From NCBI GenBank assembly GCA_030765525.1, contig JAVCCK010000027.1, positions 62,001 through 126,000 of the forward strand: a DNA stretch of 64,000 bases, read 5' to 3'. Shown here in pieces: positions 1 through 9,258 of the stretch; position 1 is the first letter of the stretch, and every line of letters begins with the position of its first letter. Source of the DNA: Candidatus Lernaella stagnicola. Its GTDB lineage: Bacteria > Lernaellota > Lernaellaia > Lernaellales > Lernaellaceae. A program made the translations under genes and the position numbers. The notes beneath the pieces were generated by a model. It did not search any database, was not told where the DNA came from, and saw only the letters and a program-made list of their open reading frames with translations.

Positions 1-501
1 AACCAATGCCGCCGCGGCAATCAACCAAATGCCGAAACGGTAGAAAACCTTCAGAGCTTCGGCCGGAAGGAGCATCAACGGCAGCGCCTGACTCGCGCCG
101 AGCACGACCGCCGCCCCGAGCATCAACCTGCGCCAAAGCACTTTGCGGCGGGAAAATAGTACATATAGCGCGGCGCCGAGGCCGAATACCGCCAGCCACC
201 CGACCAACAGATGCTGCCAGATGCGTAATAGCTGCAAATCAACGCGGATATCGCCTGGTTCGGGCAGGTCTTTGAATTCTTTGGCCAGAATTCGTTCGCG
301 CACGGCGGGCACGGCGATGATCTCCCGCCGCCGCTGCTCGCGCTCGCGGGTTTTCTCCAGTTGGTAATCCTTGACACCCCGGTATCCGGCCAGTTCCCTG
401 TTCAGCAAGTGCCAATAACCCAACGCGATGGCCGCCGCGACCACCACCGAAGCCAAGGCCAGCGACACGTTGGTTACGCGATCTCGGGTCAAGAACCGCA
501 A
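1..501 (-). CDS. Membrane protein of unknown function, 3' end beyond window
   Basis: An open frame of 167 codons runs off the left edge with no stop. I start it at a TTG at 501 because GGAGGA lies six bases upstream; no ATG in this frame is better placed. The protein begins with a hydrophobic helix (about residues 13-30), then an Arg/Glu/Gln-rich, probably coiled segment (about 45-70), a soluble stretch, and further hydrophobic helices from about residue 90 to the edge. It overlaps the end of the upstream methyltransferase gene by 13 bases, so the two are probably co-translated and last in the glp transcription unit. I recognise no family. Sure it is coding, unsure of function. Confidence 0.7.
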   Translation of the reverse strand, partial: MRFLTRDRVTNVSLALASVVVAAAIALGYWHLLNRELAGYRGVKDYQLEKTREREQRRREIIAVPAVRERILAKEFKDLPEPGDIRVDLQLLRIWQHLLVGWLAVFGLGAALYVLFSRRKVLWRRLMLGAAVVLGASQALPLMLLPAEALKVFYRFGIWLIAAAALV

Positions 502-1316
502 ACTGCATCCTCCGCCAGGTTAGGAGCGTCGTGCCGACGAAAACGCATCACATGATAGCGAATCGGGAAATAGTAGTACTGCGGATACAGCTTCGTGTCG
601 ATCCGGTGCGACTCCAAGCAGAAACCGTTGGCAAAAAAAGGCGCGGTCAGGTACTCAACGGGATAGGTTTTGAAACTCGCCTCGCGGACCGGCTCGACCA
701 TTGTCACGTGGCCCTCTTTTTTTAGCGCACGGTAGATAGATTGGTACAAGCGGTTGCGTTCTTCGAGGTCTTTCTGCGGTAGAGGTTTTTCAAGGTCCCT
801 TATACCCAGGCGGCAATTGATCACTGTCACGACATCGATTTGGTTTTCCGGCAACATCACGTCCTCCGGACGCGAATGAACTAGGTGAACCCGATCCTCG
901 CCGGGAAGCGTGAACGCATCCAACGTCGCTCGGAGGAATTCTAAAGACAACGCATCGGTATCCACCGCGTAAATTTTAGCGACATCCACCTGCCCGCGTA
1001 GTAAGCGAATCTCAAAAGCGCCGGTGCCCGCGCCGATATCCGCAATCACGTCGCCGTCTTTGAGTCCGAGGTCTGCCATCGTCGGCAGCAACGACATCGA
1101 CTTGAAAAGATTCATCGGGTCGCGGCCCTCGGCCGCCCACCGGTTTAACACTTGACGGTTGTTTTCCATGTTGCGTTGCCGGTCGGTTGCTTCGGCCGTC
1201 GGAGCCAGCGAGTGAAACATCTTGTATCGGAAGCGGTTGTGAATCCAGAGACCGGCCGCTACCAACAAGACGATCGCCAACAATAATGCGGTGGTTCCAG
1301 CGATTCGCTTGGCCAT
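489..1316 (-). CDS. Membrane-anchored class I SAM-dependent methyltransferase
   Basis: A single N-terminal transmembrane helix (about residues 7-26) is followed by a Rossmann-type methyltransferase domain. The SAM-binding motif I is visible as VIADIGAGTGAFEIRLL, with an acidic residue at the end of the next strand (YAVDTD) and a later VTVINC strand. The soluble domain probably faces the periplasm, or is tethered at the cytoplasmic face; topology cannot be settled by eye. ATG at 1316 fits the AAGGGG Shine-Dalgarno better than the GTG three bases earlier. It lies 16 bases after glpC and may be transcribed with it, but no link to glycerol metabolism is evident. Methyl acceptor unknown. Confidence 0.8.
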   Translation of the reverse strand: MAKRIAGTTALLLAIVLLVAAGLWIHNRFRYKMFHSLAPTAEATDRQRNMENNRQVLNRWAAEGRDPMNLFKSMSLLPTMADLGLKDGDVIADIGAGTGAFEIRLLRGQVDVAKIYAVDTDALSLEFLRATLDAFTLPGEDRVHLVHSRPEDVMLPENQIDVVTVINCRLGIRDLEKPLPQKDLEERNRLYQSIYRALKKEGHVTMVEPVREASFKTYPVEYLTAPFFANGFCLESHRIDTKLYPQYYYFPIRYHVMRFRRHDAPNLAEDAVCGS

Positions 1317-1335
1317 CACATCCCCTTGTTCGGCA

Positions 1336-2562
1336 TTAGTCCGCTGTCTCCAATGCGGCCGCCAGAATCTCCGCCGGGTGCTTGGCGGGCACGCCGGTCA
1401 GGTGAGTGATCTGCATCCGGCAGCCCTCACATTCGGACAAAACGACGTCCGGTTTCCACTGCGCCACGCGCTCACGCACCTCTTGGCCAATGGTGACGGC
1501 GAGATCGGCGGTCTTGTGTTTCAGGCCGAAAGTGCCCGCCAGGCCGCAACAGCCCGCGTCGAGGGTGCGGATTTCGAATTCGGGAATACGGCTCAGGATC
1601 ACCGGGGCGTTGGCGCCGTGGCCGAGGGCGGTTAAGTGGCAGGCCTCGTGAAAGGCGGCGAATTGGGGTAGCGGTTTGAGCGACAGGCGCAGTTCGCCCA
1701 GGTCGTCCAACTGCTTGAGATACGTGAACAAATCCAGCACTTTGGATTGTACGTCGGCGGCCTCGACACCCAGCAAAGCAGCGGTTTCCTGCGCCAGCGC
1801 AAGCGTGCACGAGGGCGAGCCAACGACGATCGCTTCGCAGCCTTCGTCCAACGCCCGCCGCAGCGAGACCATGTTTTTTTCGTTTTGCTTCTTGGCCGCC
1901 GCCAGATTCCCCCCGCCGATGAGCGCCGCGCCGCAACACGTCTGCTCGGGGATGACAACCTCCACCCCCGCCGCCTCCAGCACGCGGAGCACCGCCCGGC
2001 CGACGCCGGGGTCGTTGCTGTCGGTAAAGCAACCGTAGAAGTAGGCGACCTTGCGCTTGGCCGGATGACCCTGATAACGCCGCGCCTCCGTGGCAAAGCG
2101 CCGCCGCGCGAAAAGCGGCATGGGGGCGTGTCGGGAAATTCCAAACAGTTTCTCGGCCAGCCAACGCGACCATCTCATTTTCAAGAAGGGGTTGATGAGA
2201 AACGCCAGGTGCGAGCCAAGCGGCATGAAGCGAAACGCGTTGGTCAGCAGGTGCGTCGGCAGGTCCCGGCCCCGCGCCGCGGCGTATCGCTGCTTGGCGA
2301 AAATGTTGATTTCAGCGATGGGAATGTCGGCCGGGCAAGCGACCTGACAGCGGTGGCAGCCCGTACACAGGTTGATCCAATCGCCCTCGACCGCCTCGCC
2401 GCGACCGCGAAACCGTTGAGCGTCGGGACCGGCCTGCTTCGGGCCGGGGAAGGCGTCGGTCGCCTGGGCGACCGGGCACGCCGTGACACAAACCGTGCAC
2501 TTGATGCAAGCGTCGTACAGGTCGTCCGGCCGCAAAGGTTCGATCAACTTACGCCGAGTCAT
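1336..2562 (-). CDS. glpC: Anaerobic glycerol-3-phosphate dehydrogenase subunit C
   Basis: The Fe-S subunit that passes electrons from the GlpAB flavoprotein to the quinone pool. Two [4Fe-4S] binding motifs are near the N-terminus (CIKCTVCVTACP, residues 19-30; CTGCHRCQVACP, 66-77). They are followed by two CCG (cysteine-rich) domains, with TCCGAA near residue 220 and HEACH plus GCCGLAG in the C-terminal third. The length of 408 is normal for the family. Its ATG overlaps the stop of glpB by four bases, giving the glpA-glpB-glpC order known from enteric bacteria. No obvious membrane helix is present, so membrane contact would be peripheral. Confidence 0.93.
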   Translation of the reverse strand: MTRRKLIEPLRPDDLYDACIKCTVCVTACPVAQATDAFPGPKQAGPDAQRFRGRGEAVEGDWINLCTGCHRCQVACPADIPIAEINIFAKQRYAAARGRDLPTHLLTNAFRFMPLGSHLAFLINPFLKMRWSRWLAEKLFGISRHAPMPLFARRRFATEARRYQGHPAKRKVAYFYGCFTDSNDPGVGRAVLRVLEAAGVEVVIPEQTCCGAALIGGGNLAAAKKQNEKNMVSLRRALDEGCEAIVVGSPSCTLALAQETAALLGVEAADVQSKVLDLFTYLKQLDDLGELRLSLKPLPQFAAFHEACHLTALGHGANAPVILSRIPEFEIRTLDAGCCGLAGTFGLKHKTADLAVTIGQEVRERVAQWKPDVVLSECEGCRMQITHLTGVPAKHPAEILAAALETAD

Positions 2563-3791
2563 GATCCGCCTCCTGCCGCTTCCCGCCCGGCCTGCATGCC
2601 GGTGGCCAAAGCCACGGCGCCGCCGGAGCGTTCACAGTACGGATCGAAATCCGCCAGGATGTCGCCGGCTGCGAATAGGTTCTCGTATTTCGGCTTGCCG
2701 TCGACAAGCGGACGCAGCGACTCGTCGACCGCCACGCCGGTGCGCAAGGACGGATGACCGCCGGGGTCCAGAAAGCGCTTGCTGAAAAACGGCGGCCCGG
2801 CCTCGCCGCTTACCGGCAAATCGAACAAGGGTTCGCGCAGCCCCGCGCGGTCGCCGATGATGCCGCCGCCGACCAGATGTCCGGTGGCCAGCACGACCGC
2901 GTCGGCTCGCTGTTCGCGCTGCGCATGGCCGACCTTGACCATCACGCCCCGCAAGCGTGCCGGGTCTTCCAGAGGCCCCACCGCCCGCGCTCCTTGAACG
3001 ATGCGCACGCCGGCGTCGAGCACGCCCCGGCGCAACGCGGCGAAGAGGCGCAATCCCGGCAGGCTGGGCGGCTGGCCGGGGACTTCCACCAACTTACCGC
3101 CGAAGGTCGCTTCAATTTCAGCTACCAGCGGCGAGACTTCGCGGCGGCCGAGCAGCGCGGGCACGGCCACGGTTTGGCCTGCGGCGTGCTGCTCGAGGAA
3201 GCGGCCGAACAATTCGGCGAAGCGCTCGTCATGGAACATCACCGCGACACCCAAGGGATCGCGTCGCAGCGGTTCGGCTTGGAAATCCAGCGCGGCAACG
3301 GCGTGCCCGTGGCGGACCGACAATTCCCGCGCCAGCATTTCGGACGAGAAGTTTTGAAACAGGTTGATGTTGCACACGACCCGGATGCTCTCGGCCGCGG
3401 CGTCCATCGTGGCGGGGATCAACGCGGTGGGTCGCGCCGCGCCCAACACGGTCAACACGCGAACCAGCCTTCGCCCGTCGCCGCGATATTCCAAGCCTTG
3501 CGCCGCGACGGCTTCCCGAAAATCCTCCAGCGCCGACTCCACCGTTTCCACGCCGACCTTCGCATAGGGATGCTGCGGGTGCGTCTTGGCGACTTCGGCC
3601 ACGGCATCCAAGGGCACTTCGCTCGCTGCGGCGGAACCGGGCGGATAAGCCAGCACGTCAATGCAGCCCGAAAAGAGGTGGTGCATCCCCTGCCCGCTGG
3701 TCAGCAACGTGACCTCCGCGCCGCGCCGCGCCGCTTCACGCGCTGCGGTCAACCCGGCCAGGCCGCCGCCGATGACCAACACGCGCGTCAC
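2559..3791 (-). CDS. glpB: Anaerobic glycerol-3-phosphate dehydrogenase subunit B
   Basis: FAD/FMN-binding subunit of the anaerobic glycerol-3-phosphate dehydrogenase. It opens with a dinucleotide-binding motif (VLVIGGGLAGLTAAREAA) and the segment HHLFSGCIDVL typical of GlpB, and closes with an FAD-contacting region (NLFAAGDILADFDPY). Length 410 agrees with the family. ATGA overlaps join it to glpA upstream and glpC downstream, so the three subunits are translationally coupled. No unusual feature. Confidence 0.92.
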   Translation of the reverse strand: MTRVLVIGGGLAGLTAAREAARRGAEVTLLTSGQGMHHLFSGCIDVLAYPPGSAAASEVPLDAVAEVAKTHPQHPYAKVGVETVESALEDFREAVAAQGLEYRGDGRRLVRVLTVLGAARPTALIPATMDAAAESIRVVCNINLFQNFSSEMLARELSVRHGHAVAALDFQAEPLRRDPLGVAVMFHDERFAELFGRFLEQHAAGQTVAVPALLGRREVSPLVAEIEATFGGKLVEVPGQPPSLPGLRLFAALRRGVLDAGVRIVQGARAVGPLEDPARLRGVMVKVGHAQREQRADAVVLATGHLVGGGIIGDRAGLREPLFDLPVSGEAGPPFFSKRFLDPGGHPSLRTGVAVDESLRPLVDGKPKYENLFAAGDILADFDPYCERSGGAVALATGMQAGREAAGGGS

Positions 3792-5347
3792 GATTCACCC
3801 TCTCGGTCCAGGCCCATGAGCGTGCCGTAAATCGCGTAGTTGAGCGCTTCCTCGCGCAACTGGTCGCCCCACAAAACGGGCGCGATGCCGTGGAAACGCT
3901 GTTCCAGAAAGCGACGCAATACGGGCCGGGCCCGTCCGGGCTCGACCAGCCCCTTCTCGGCCAGCAGGCTGAGGGCGCGAAAAGCGCACATGCCCCCCTG
4001 GCAGGTGCCCATGCCCAGGCGGGTGCGGTGTTGGATATCGGTCAGGTCGGCGCGTCCGCGCAGTTCGGGCAGAATAGCCTCGATCATGTCGCGGTCGACC
4101 ATCTCGCATTCGCAGATCATATCGCCGGGCTTGGTGTGGCCGATTTTCGCCAGGCGGTCGAAACGGGAGTACGGATCCCGAGCTTCGGCGGTCCGCAAGG
4201 GTGTCTCGGCGGTGCGGCACGGCTGTTGGACGCCGAGAATGTCGCACACGAGATCGGCGGTTTTTTCGGCCATGAGTCGGTAGGTCGTCAGTTTGCCGCC
4301 GACGATGCTCACCAGGCCGGGGACGTCGTCGCGCTTGGCGTGGTCGAGCACAAAGAAGCCGCGGCTGATGGCCCGGCCGTCGACCCCGGGGCCGCTTTCC
4401 TGATAGAGCGGCCGCACCCCGGCGTAAGCCCGCAGCGCGCGCGAAGCGGCGAAGCCCGGCACCATGTCGTCGCCTTCGTTCAGCATGAGGTCAAGTTCGG
4501 CTTCTTCGATGCCCAAGCCGTCGGGTGAAGGTACGCGAATGCTCGTGGTGCCGATGATGCTCGTGGGCCCGTTGGGAATCATCAAATCACCGTCGGCGGG
4601 CCGGCGGCAGCGATTGATCACCCGGTCGCAAAAACGCCGGTTGAAAATCACCAAACTGCCCTTGGACAGCGCCAGACTAACTTCCACACCCGCCAGCGCC
4701 GCCAGGGGCATTGACCACCCGCCCGCGGCCAGCACGACCAGGGGGGCGCGCACTTCCCGCTCGCCGTCGCCGTCGTCGAAACGCACCCCGATCACGCGGC
4801 GGCCGTCGCGGACGAATGCCGTCATCGCGCTGTGGGTCAGTATCGTGGCGCCGTGACGTTCGGCGGCGCGGGCGTTTTCCTGGGCCAGCAGAAAGGGATC
4901 GACACTGGCGTCGGGCACGGCAAGCGCCCGCGTGAGGCGCGGGTTCAGATGCGGCTCGCCGTCCAGCACGTCTTCCACACGCCGGGGTTCACAGGGGATG
5001 CCCGCCTCATCGCAGGCGCGGCGGAGTTGATCGTAATAGCTCGGATCGTCGCCGGGCAGTTCGATGGACAATCCGCCGGTCGGCTCGGTGCAGTGGGGGG
5101 CGATCTTTTGGATGATGCGGTTTTCTTCGATGCATTCGCGCGCCGCGACCGGATCGGTGACCGCGTAGCGCACGCCGCTGTGCAGCAGGCCGTGGCAGCG
5201 CCCGGTAGCGCCGTACGCCAAATCGTGTTGCTCAAGAAGCACGACGCCAAGGCCCCGCTCGGCCAAGTCCCGGGCCACGCCGCAACCCGTGGCGCCGCCG
5301 CCAACCACGATGACTTCCGTGCTTTTTACTTCCCTACCGGGTTTCAT
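3788..5347 (-). CDS. glpA: Anaerobic glycerol-3-phosphate dehydrogenase subunit A
   Basis: Catalytic subunit that oxidises sn-glycerol-3-phosphate to dihydroxyacetone phosphate. The N-terminal FAD motif is VVGGGATGCGVARDLAERG (residues 14-32), followed by the GlpA/GlpD-like Gly-rich segments and the SIVGGKLTTYRLMAE region near 345. Residues about 400-460 form a BFD-type [2Fe-2S] domain with ICECE and TCQGGMC cysteine pairs, which separates GlpA from aerobic GlpD. It is first in the glpABC operon; TAGGAG lies six bases before the ATG. A perfect 12-bp palindrome overlaps its predicted promoter. No glycerol kinase or facilitator gene is in the window. Confidence 0.94.
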   Translation of the reverse strand: MKPGREVKSTEVIVVGGGATGCGVARDLAERGLGVVLLEQHDLAYGATGRCHGLLHSGVRYAVTDPVAARECIEENRIIQKIAPHCTEPTGGLSIELPGDDPSYYDQLRRACDEAGIPCEPRRVEDVLDGEPHLNPRLTRALAVPDASVDPFLLAQENARAAERHGATILTHSAMTAFVRDGRRVIGVRFDDGDGEREVRAPLVVLAAGGWSMPLAALAGVEVSLALSKGSLVIFNRRFCDRVINRCRRPADGDLMIPNGPTSIIGTTSIRVPSPDGLGIEEAELDLMLNEGDDMVPGFAASRALRAYAGVRPLYQESGPGVDGRAISRGFFVLDHAKRDDVPGLVSIVGGKLTTYRLMAEKTADLVCDILGVQQPCRTAETPLRTAEARDPYSRFDRLAKIGHTKPGDMICECEMVDRDMIEAILPELRGRADLTDIQHRTRLGMGTCQGGMCAFRALSLLAEKGLVEPGRARPVLRRFLEQRFHGIAPVLWGDQLREEALNYAIYGTLMGLDREGES

Positions 5348-5372
5348 GTCGCTCCTATACGGCTCTCCGGTG

Positions 5373-5401
5373 GTTTTAGCGGTCTATGACAGCGCTGTCC
5401 A
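5373..5401 (-). promoter_or_regulatory. Predicted glpABC promoter with overlapping 12-bp palindrome
   Basis: Reading the minus strand, TGGACA (5401-5396) and TAAAAC (5378-5373) are separated by 17 bases, about 25 bases upstream of the glpA ATG. A perfect palindrome GACAGCGCTGTC (5388-5399) covers most of the -35 box and part of the spacer, where a repressor would block polymerase. The palindrome is seen directly; the regulator is unknown. Confidence 0.45.
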
Positions 5402-5486
5402 GCACGTGTGCGCGAGCGGTGCGACATATTCCACCCTTTTAATGCCAGGTTGGCGCTTTGTTGAGCGAAGTAGTATGTAGTCGACG

Positions 5487-7115
5487 ATGAACACAACTCG
5501 ACGCGCCAACGTCTCGGCCGTCGCCACGGTGGCCGCGGCGGTGATTACCGCCTTTTTCCTCTGGGTTTGGCTGGCCGGGCAAATCACGCCCCGGCTGCCG
5601 TCCCGCGATGCGCTCTTGGTGTGCGATATCGTCGCCGCCCTAGACGCGGGCCGCGACGTGCCGGGCTCTCTAAGCGAAGACCTGCAACTCGACAACCCCT
5701 TAGTGCGAGCCGCCGCGTGGACCGGCACTCATTGCGGTGCTTCCCTGCGCGGCATGCTCTGGCCGCAGGTGTTTTTCGTGATCGTGTTGTTGATCTCGGT
5801 CGCGGCGCTGGCCTGGCGTTGGGGCGGACCCTCCGCGGCCGGCCTGGCGGCATGGTTGGCGCTGGCGGCGCCGGTCACGCTGGGCTCGGCGTTGGAATTC
5901 ACCGATCTGGCCGCACTGCAAGCCGGCGTGGCCGGGGGCGTGGCGTGTTTGGCTTGGATACGCCGCCCGCGGGATAGCTGGTTAGCGCTTGTGGCCACGT
6001 TGTGTGTCGCCGTGCCGGTGGCCGCACGCGCCACGTTTTCGACCGGCGCGATAGCCGTGTTGACCTACGGCCTGGCGAGCCTGGCGGTGCTGACTCCGGG
6101 CCTTCTCAGGCGGCGGGAGACGCCGGAACCTCGCAGTTGGCTTCCGGCGGCGTTGTGGGCGTTGGGGTTGGTGCTGCTGATTCCGCTGTTGCATCCGCGC
6201 TTCGCGGGTTTGCAGGCCGATTACTTCACTCACGAACTCGGCGGGACCGGAAGCGTCGAAGGCGGGTTCAGCCCGGCGGCGCTGCTGGGCTATCCGTCGA
6301 TTTGGGCGTTGCTGCAGGTCGGGCCGGTAATCGCGTTGGCCTGCCTGGCGGCGACGGGCGTCGCCCTGCGGCGCAAAGAAGCGCGGCGGGTCGCGGTGCC
6401 GTTGATCTGGCTGTTCGGGACAATGCTCGCGCTGAGCGTTCTGCCCAAACGCAACGAATACTACCTGCTCGGCGCGGTGCCGGCTTCGTACGTGCTTGCG
6501 GCGACCGTGGCGGCTCGACTGCCGCGGCGCGCACTGATTGCCGCTTGGATGCTCGTCGCGCTGGCGAGCGCCTATGGGGCCTATCTATACGTCGATGCGA
6601 ACGCTTACGAGCGCCTTTGGCATCGTACCAAAACTGTCGCCGCCGACACGGCGCAGCCCTTCGACTACTTCTCGGCCTTCCGAAACGGGGCGCTCAATCC
6701 CTATCGCCCGCGCCCGGATAACGCCCGCACCGAGGAGGATATCGTAGCGGAGGCCGTCACGCGGCACTGTGGCGAGTTGCCGTTGGTCCGCCTGTTTCCG
6801 TGGGGAAGAGATTGCGTGCTTGATTTCTATTTGTGGCGGGCTCGCGGCCGCCGCCGGCATGTCTCCGCTGCCGCCGCCGATGCGCCGCTGAACGGCTCCT
6901 ACTGTTTGTTGATCCCGCGTGTCCCGGGCGCGGCGGATGACGACGCGGCGGCGCAATTGTCCGCCCATCTTCCGGAACTGACATCACCTGAACATGGGGC
7001 GGCACGGCTGGACCCGGATCGCAGCCGCCTGCTGCTGGACGACGTCGAACACGCCACGCTGCTGGCCCGCCTGCCCGGTCGTAATCTCTACGCGATCGAC
7101 CCCGCGGCGCCTTAG
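5487..7115 (+). CDS. Polytopic membrane protein, GT39/ArnT-like glycosyltransferase candidate
   Basis: 542 residues with about nine to eleven hydrophobic helices in the first 370 residues, then a soluble C-terminal domain of about 170 residues. This matches lipid-phosphate-sugar-dependent membrane glycosyltransferases (GT-C fold). The usual first-loop acidic pair is not clearly recognisable: that loop has PSRDALL and VCDIVAALDAGRD, so assignment to GT39 rests on architecture. It is divergent from glpA and is followed by a convergent flippase-like gene. The ATG follows the tract GTAGTCGACG, with no strong Shine-Dalgarno. It could equally be an uncharacterised membrane protein with GT-C-like topology. 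Confidence 0.55.
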   Translation: MNTTRRANVSAVATVAAAVITAFFLWVWLAGQITPRLPSRDALLVCDIVAALDAGRDVPGSLSEDLQLDNPLVRAAAWTGTHCGASLRGMLWPQVFFVIVLLISVAALAWRWGGPSAAGLAAWLALAAPVTLGSALEFTDLAALQAGVAGGVACLAWIRRPRDSWLALVATLCVAVPVAARATFSTGAIAVLTYGLASLAVLTPGLLRRRETPEPRSWLPAALWALGLVLLIPLLHPRFAGLQADYFTHELGGTGSVEGGFSPAALLGYPSIWALLQVGPVIALACLAATGVALRRKEARRVAVPLIWLFGTMLALSVLPKRNEYYLLGAVPASYVLAATVAARLPRRALIAAWMLVALASAYGAYLYVDANAYERLWHRTKTVAADTAQPFDYFSAFRNGALNPYRPRPDNARTEEDIVAEAVTRHCGELPLVRLFPWGRDCVLDFYLWRARGRRRHVSAAAADAPLNGSYCLLIPRVPGAADDDAAAQLSAHLPELTSPEHGAARLDPDRSRLLLDDVEHATLLARLPGRNLYAIDPAAP

Positions 7116-7178
7116 CTCAACTGCGCGAAATTAACGGTGCCGATTGAATGGCCGTTTCGACGCGCATACAACTAGCGC

Positions 7179-8216
7179 CTATTCGGCTGGATTCTCCGGC
7201 GCCGGCGCGCGATCCAATTCGGCCTCGAGTTCGTCGGCGGCCCCGGCAAAGCGTCCTTGGAAGAGAATCAACACCACCGCGCCGACCGCCACCGCAAACC
7301 ACAACGTCGCCAGACGAATGATGAGCGTCGCGGCCGAAGCGGGGGCCTTGGTCATTTTCGCCGCTCCCATGATCGTCTGACTTTGCAGCATGCCGATCAT
7401 GCTCGCTTCGGTCGGTCCCAAGCCGCCGGGGCTGACCACGCCGAGAATTGTACCCAGAGCGTAGATGAACGCCGCGGCGAGCAATTGCGGGTCGTCGGTA
7501 AAGGCTGAGAGAGTGATCCAGAAACCGAGGCATTCGCACAGCCACGCCAGCACCGACCAGAAGGTCGCCACCAGCAGGGGCCAGAAGCGCAGCAGGCGAT
7601 AGGTGGAGTCGTACATGCTGTGCAGCTTGTCGCCGACGCGGCGCAGGGGGCCGAGTTTTTCGATCAGGCCGATCAACCCCAGCGAGAGCGTGCGGTTGCT
7701 GATCAACGCCACGAACGCCAGCAGCAGCAGGCTGAAACCGCTGAGCACCCACAGGCTTGACGCTTCGACGGTGAAGACCGTCAGCCCCGCCAGGCTGATG
7801 AACACCAGGGCGACGAAGTCGGTAATGCGTTCGCCAACCACGATCGGCGCCGATACGCTGATCGGCGTGCCCTTGAGTTGTTTGAGCAAGACGCTTTTGA
7901 GCAGTTCGCCGATCTTGCCGGGGCTGATCGTCATGACCAACCCGGACAGGAACACGATCAGGCTGTCGGACCGGCGCAGATCGATCGACAACCGGCCCAG
8001 GTAGAAATGCCATTTCAGGAAGCGGAACATGTAATTGGCGAACGCCAACACGAGCAACAGCGGAAACAGCCACCAGTTGAACGTCGCCAAGGCGTCTTTC
8101 AACTCGCCCCAGCCGGAGTAGAGCATCATCACCAGGTACACCAAGCCGCCCACGGCAATGCCCACGGCAAGCTTGCCTTTCAGGCGCGAGAGCAGAGACG
8201 GCTGCGTGGTGCTCAC
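7179..8216 (-). CDS. Lysylphosphatidylglycerol synthase TM region / UPF0104 family protein
   Basis: 345 residues with about eight transmembrane helices. The family signature is visible: FRFLKWHFYLG, then a polar VMTISPGKIGELLKS loop, then GERITDFVAL, and VVSPGGLGPTEASMIG near the C-terminal end. These mark the LPG_synthase_TM (PF03706, YbhN/AglD-like) family, whose members flip or transfer lipid-linked groups. The cytosolic aminoacyl-transferase domain of MprF is absent, so lysyl-PG synthesis is unlikely. An acidic tail of about 25 residues ends the protein. Neighbouring sugar-transferase-like genes suggest a role in lipid-linked glycan or lipid traffic, but the substrate is unknown. Confidence 0.8.
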   Translation of the reverse strand: MSTTQPSLLSRLKGKLAVGIAVGGLVYLVMMLYSGWGELKDALATFNWWLFPLLLVLAFANYMFRFLKWHFYLGRLSIDLRRSDSLIVFLSGLVMTISPGKIGELLKSVLLKQLKGTPISVSAPIVVGERITDFVALVFISLAGLTVFTVEASSLWVLSGFSLLLLAFVALISNRTLSLGLIGLIEKLGPLRRVGDKLHSMYDSTYRLLRFWPLLVATFWSVLAWLCECLGFWITLSAFTDDPQLLAAAFIYALGTILGVVSPGGLGPTEASMIGMLQSQTIMGAAKMTKAPASAATLIIRLATLWFAVAVGAVVLILFQGRFAGAADELEAELDRAPAPENPAE

Positions 8217-8274
8217 TTCGATCTCCGTAAAAAAGGGCCTTCAAAAATAGGGGCAACCGCCGGGTGATGCAAGC

Positions 8275-9108
8275 TCAAGGCTTGCGCAACACGGCCAGGT
8301 AGCCCACCGGCAGAAGCGGCACGAGGGCATCGATCGCCGCGGCGGCCCGCAGGCAAAACCGATGTAGCGCGCGTCCCCATCGCCAACCCAAGTGATGTTG
8401 ACCCAGGCGGTCGAGGGCGCGAACCAGGCCGGGGAAACGCGAGCGTGCCCGGTCGCGGTTCATCCCGTATAGACCGTAAAGGACGGCCTTGGCGGCAAGC
8501 TGCATCGCCTTGGCCGGGAAAAACCACAGGAAATGAAAACACCAACCCGCCGGGCCGCCCACCCGCCGCAGATACTCGACCTCCAAGCCCGCCTGGACTC
8601 CCAGCCGCCGCACCGCGCCGGCCGAATAACGGCGATACCCGTGCTTTCCGTACAACGGATAGGAATAGTGCGACGGCACCGCCAGCAACGCGCGCCCGCC
8701 GGACTTCATCACCTCGGCCATACCCCGCGCTACGCGGTGATCGTCGGCGAAATGCTCGAAGGCCGTAAGGGAGATCACGAAGTCGAACGTGTCGCCCAGC
8801 GACCCCAACTCGTGCGCGTCACCTTGGCGGCGGGTGCCGGGAAACTCGGGCGGCAGCGGCAGGTCGTCCCATCGCTCGTCGCTGATGTCCACGCCGGTGT
8901 ACGTGCCGCGGATATCCGCCTCGACGAAAAACAGCGCGTAGCGGCCCGAACCGCAACCGATGTCGAGCACGGCGGCGGCGGACGGACAATAACGGCGAAT
9001 CAGCGGCGGCACGCGCGTGGTCAACTCGCGGCGAAACGGGCTGCCGTAATCGGCCTGGACCGCTTTTTCGCGGGCGGCGGCGCGCGCCTGCTCGTAGGTG
9101 ACGCTCAC
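8275..9108 (-). CDS. Class I SAM-dependent methyltransferase
   Basis: 277 residues. Motif I is VLDIGCGSGRYALFF near residue 45, with YTGVDIS as the acidic end of strand two and FDFVISLTAFEHF as motif II, typical of the Methyltransf_11 group. The C-terminal third is Arg/Leu-rich and hydrophobic (WCFHFLWFFPAKAM), suggesting membrane association. I start at GTG 9108, which has AAAGGAG ten bases upstream; the same frame stays open far upstream but there it is antisense to the divergent regulator gene. It sits directly upstream of the flippase-like gene (58 bp gap), so the two may form a small operon. Confidence 0.78.
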   Translation of the reverse strand: MSVTYEQARAAAREKAVQADYGSPFRRELTTRVPPLIRRYCPSAAAVLDIGCGSGRYALFFVEADIRGTYTGVDISDERWDDLPLPPEFPGTRRQGDAHELGSLGDTFDFVISLTAFEHFADDHRVARGMAEVMKSGGRALLAVPSHYSYPLYGKHGYRRYSAGAVRRLGVQAGLEVEYLRRVGGPAGWCFHFLWFFPAKAMQLAAKAVLYGLYGMNRDRARSRFPGLVRALDRLGQHHLGWRWGRALHRFCLRAAAAIDALVPLLPVGYLAVLRKP

Positions 9109-9185
9109 GCGGACAGGACTCCTTTCGCTCGGGGACGCCGCCAGTATACGGCAAGGACCGGCGCGGCAAAACGGCCACCGCGGCG

Positions 9186-9215
9186 TTGACCGACAGCCGT
9201 CAAAAAGGGTAGAAA
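9186..9215 (+). promoter_or_regulatory. Possible promoter for the S24-like regulator
   Basis: TTGACC (9186-9191) and TAGAAA (9210-9215) are 18 bases apart, 43 bases before the ATG. The -10 box is weak. The divergent methyltransferase gene starts 78 bases to the left, so this intergenic space probably carries both promoters. Confidence 0.3.
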
Positions 9216-9258
9216 TCAAACCAGCGAACTTATCTACTTTTTTAGACAGAGCGGGAAC

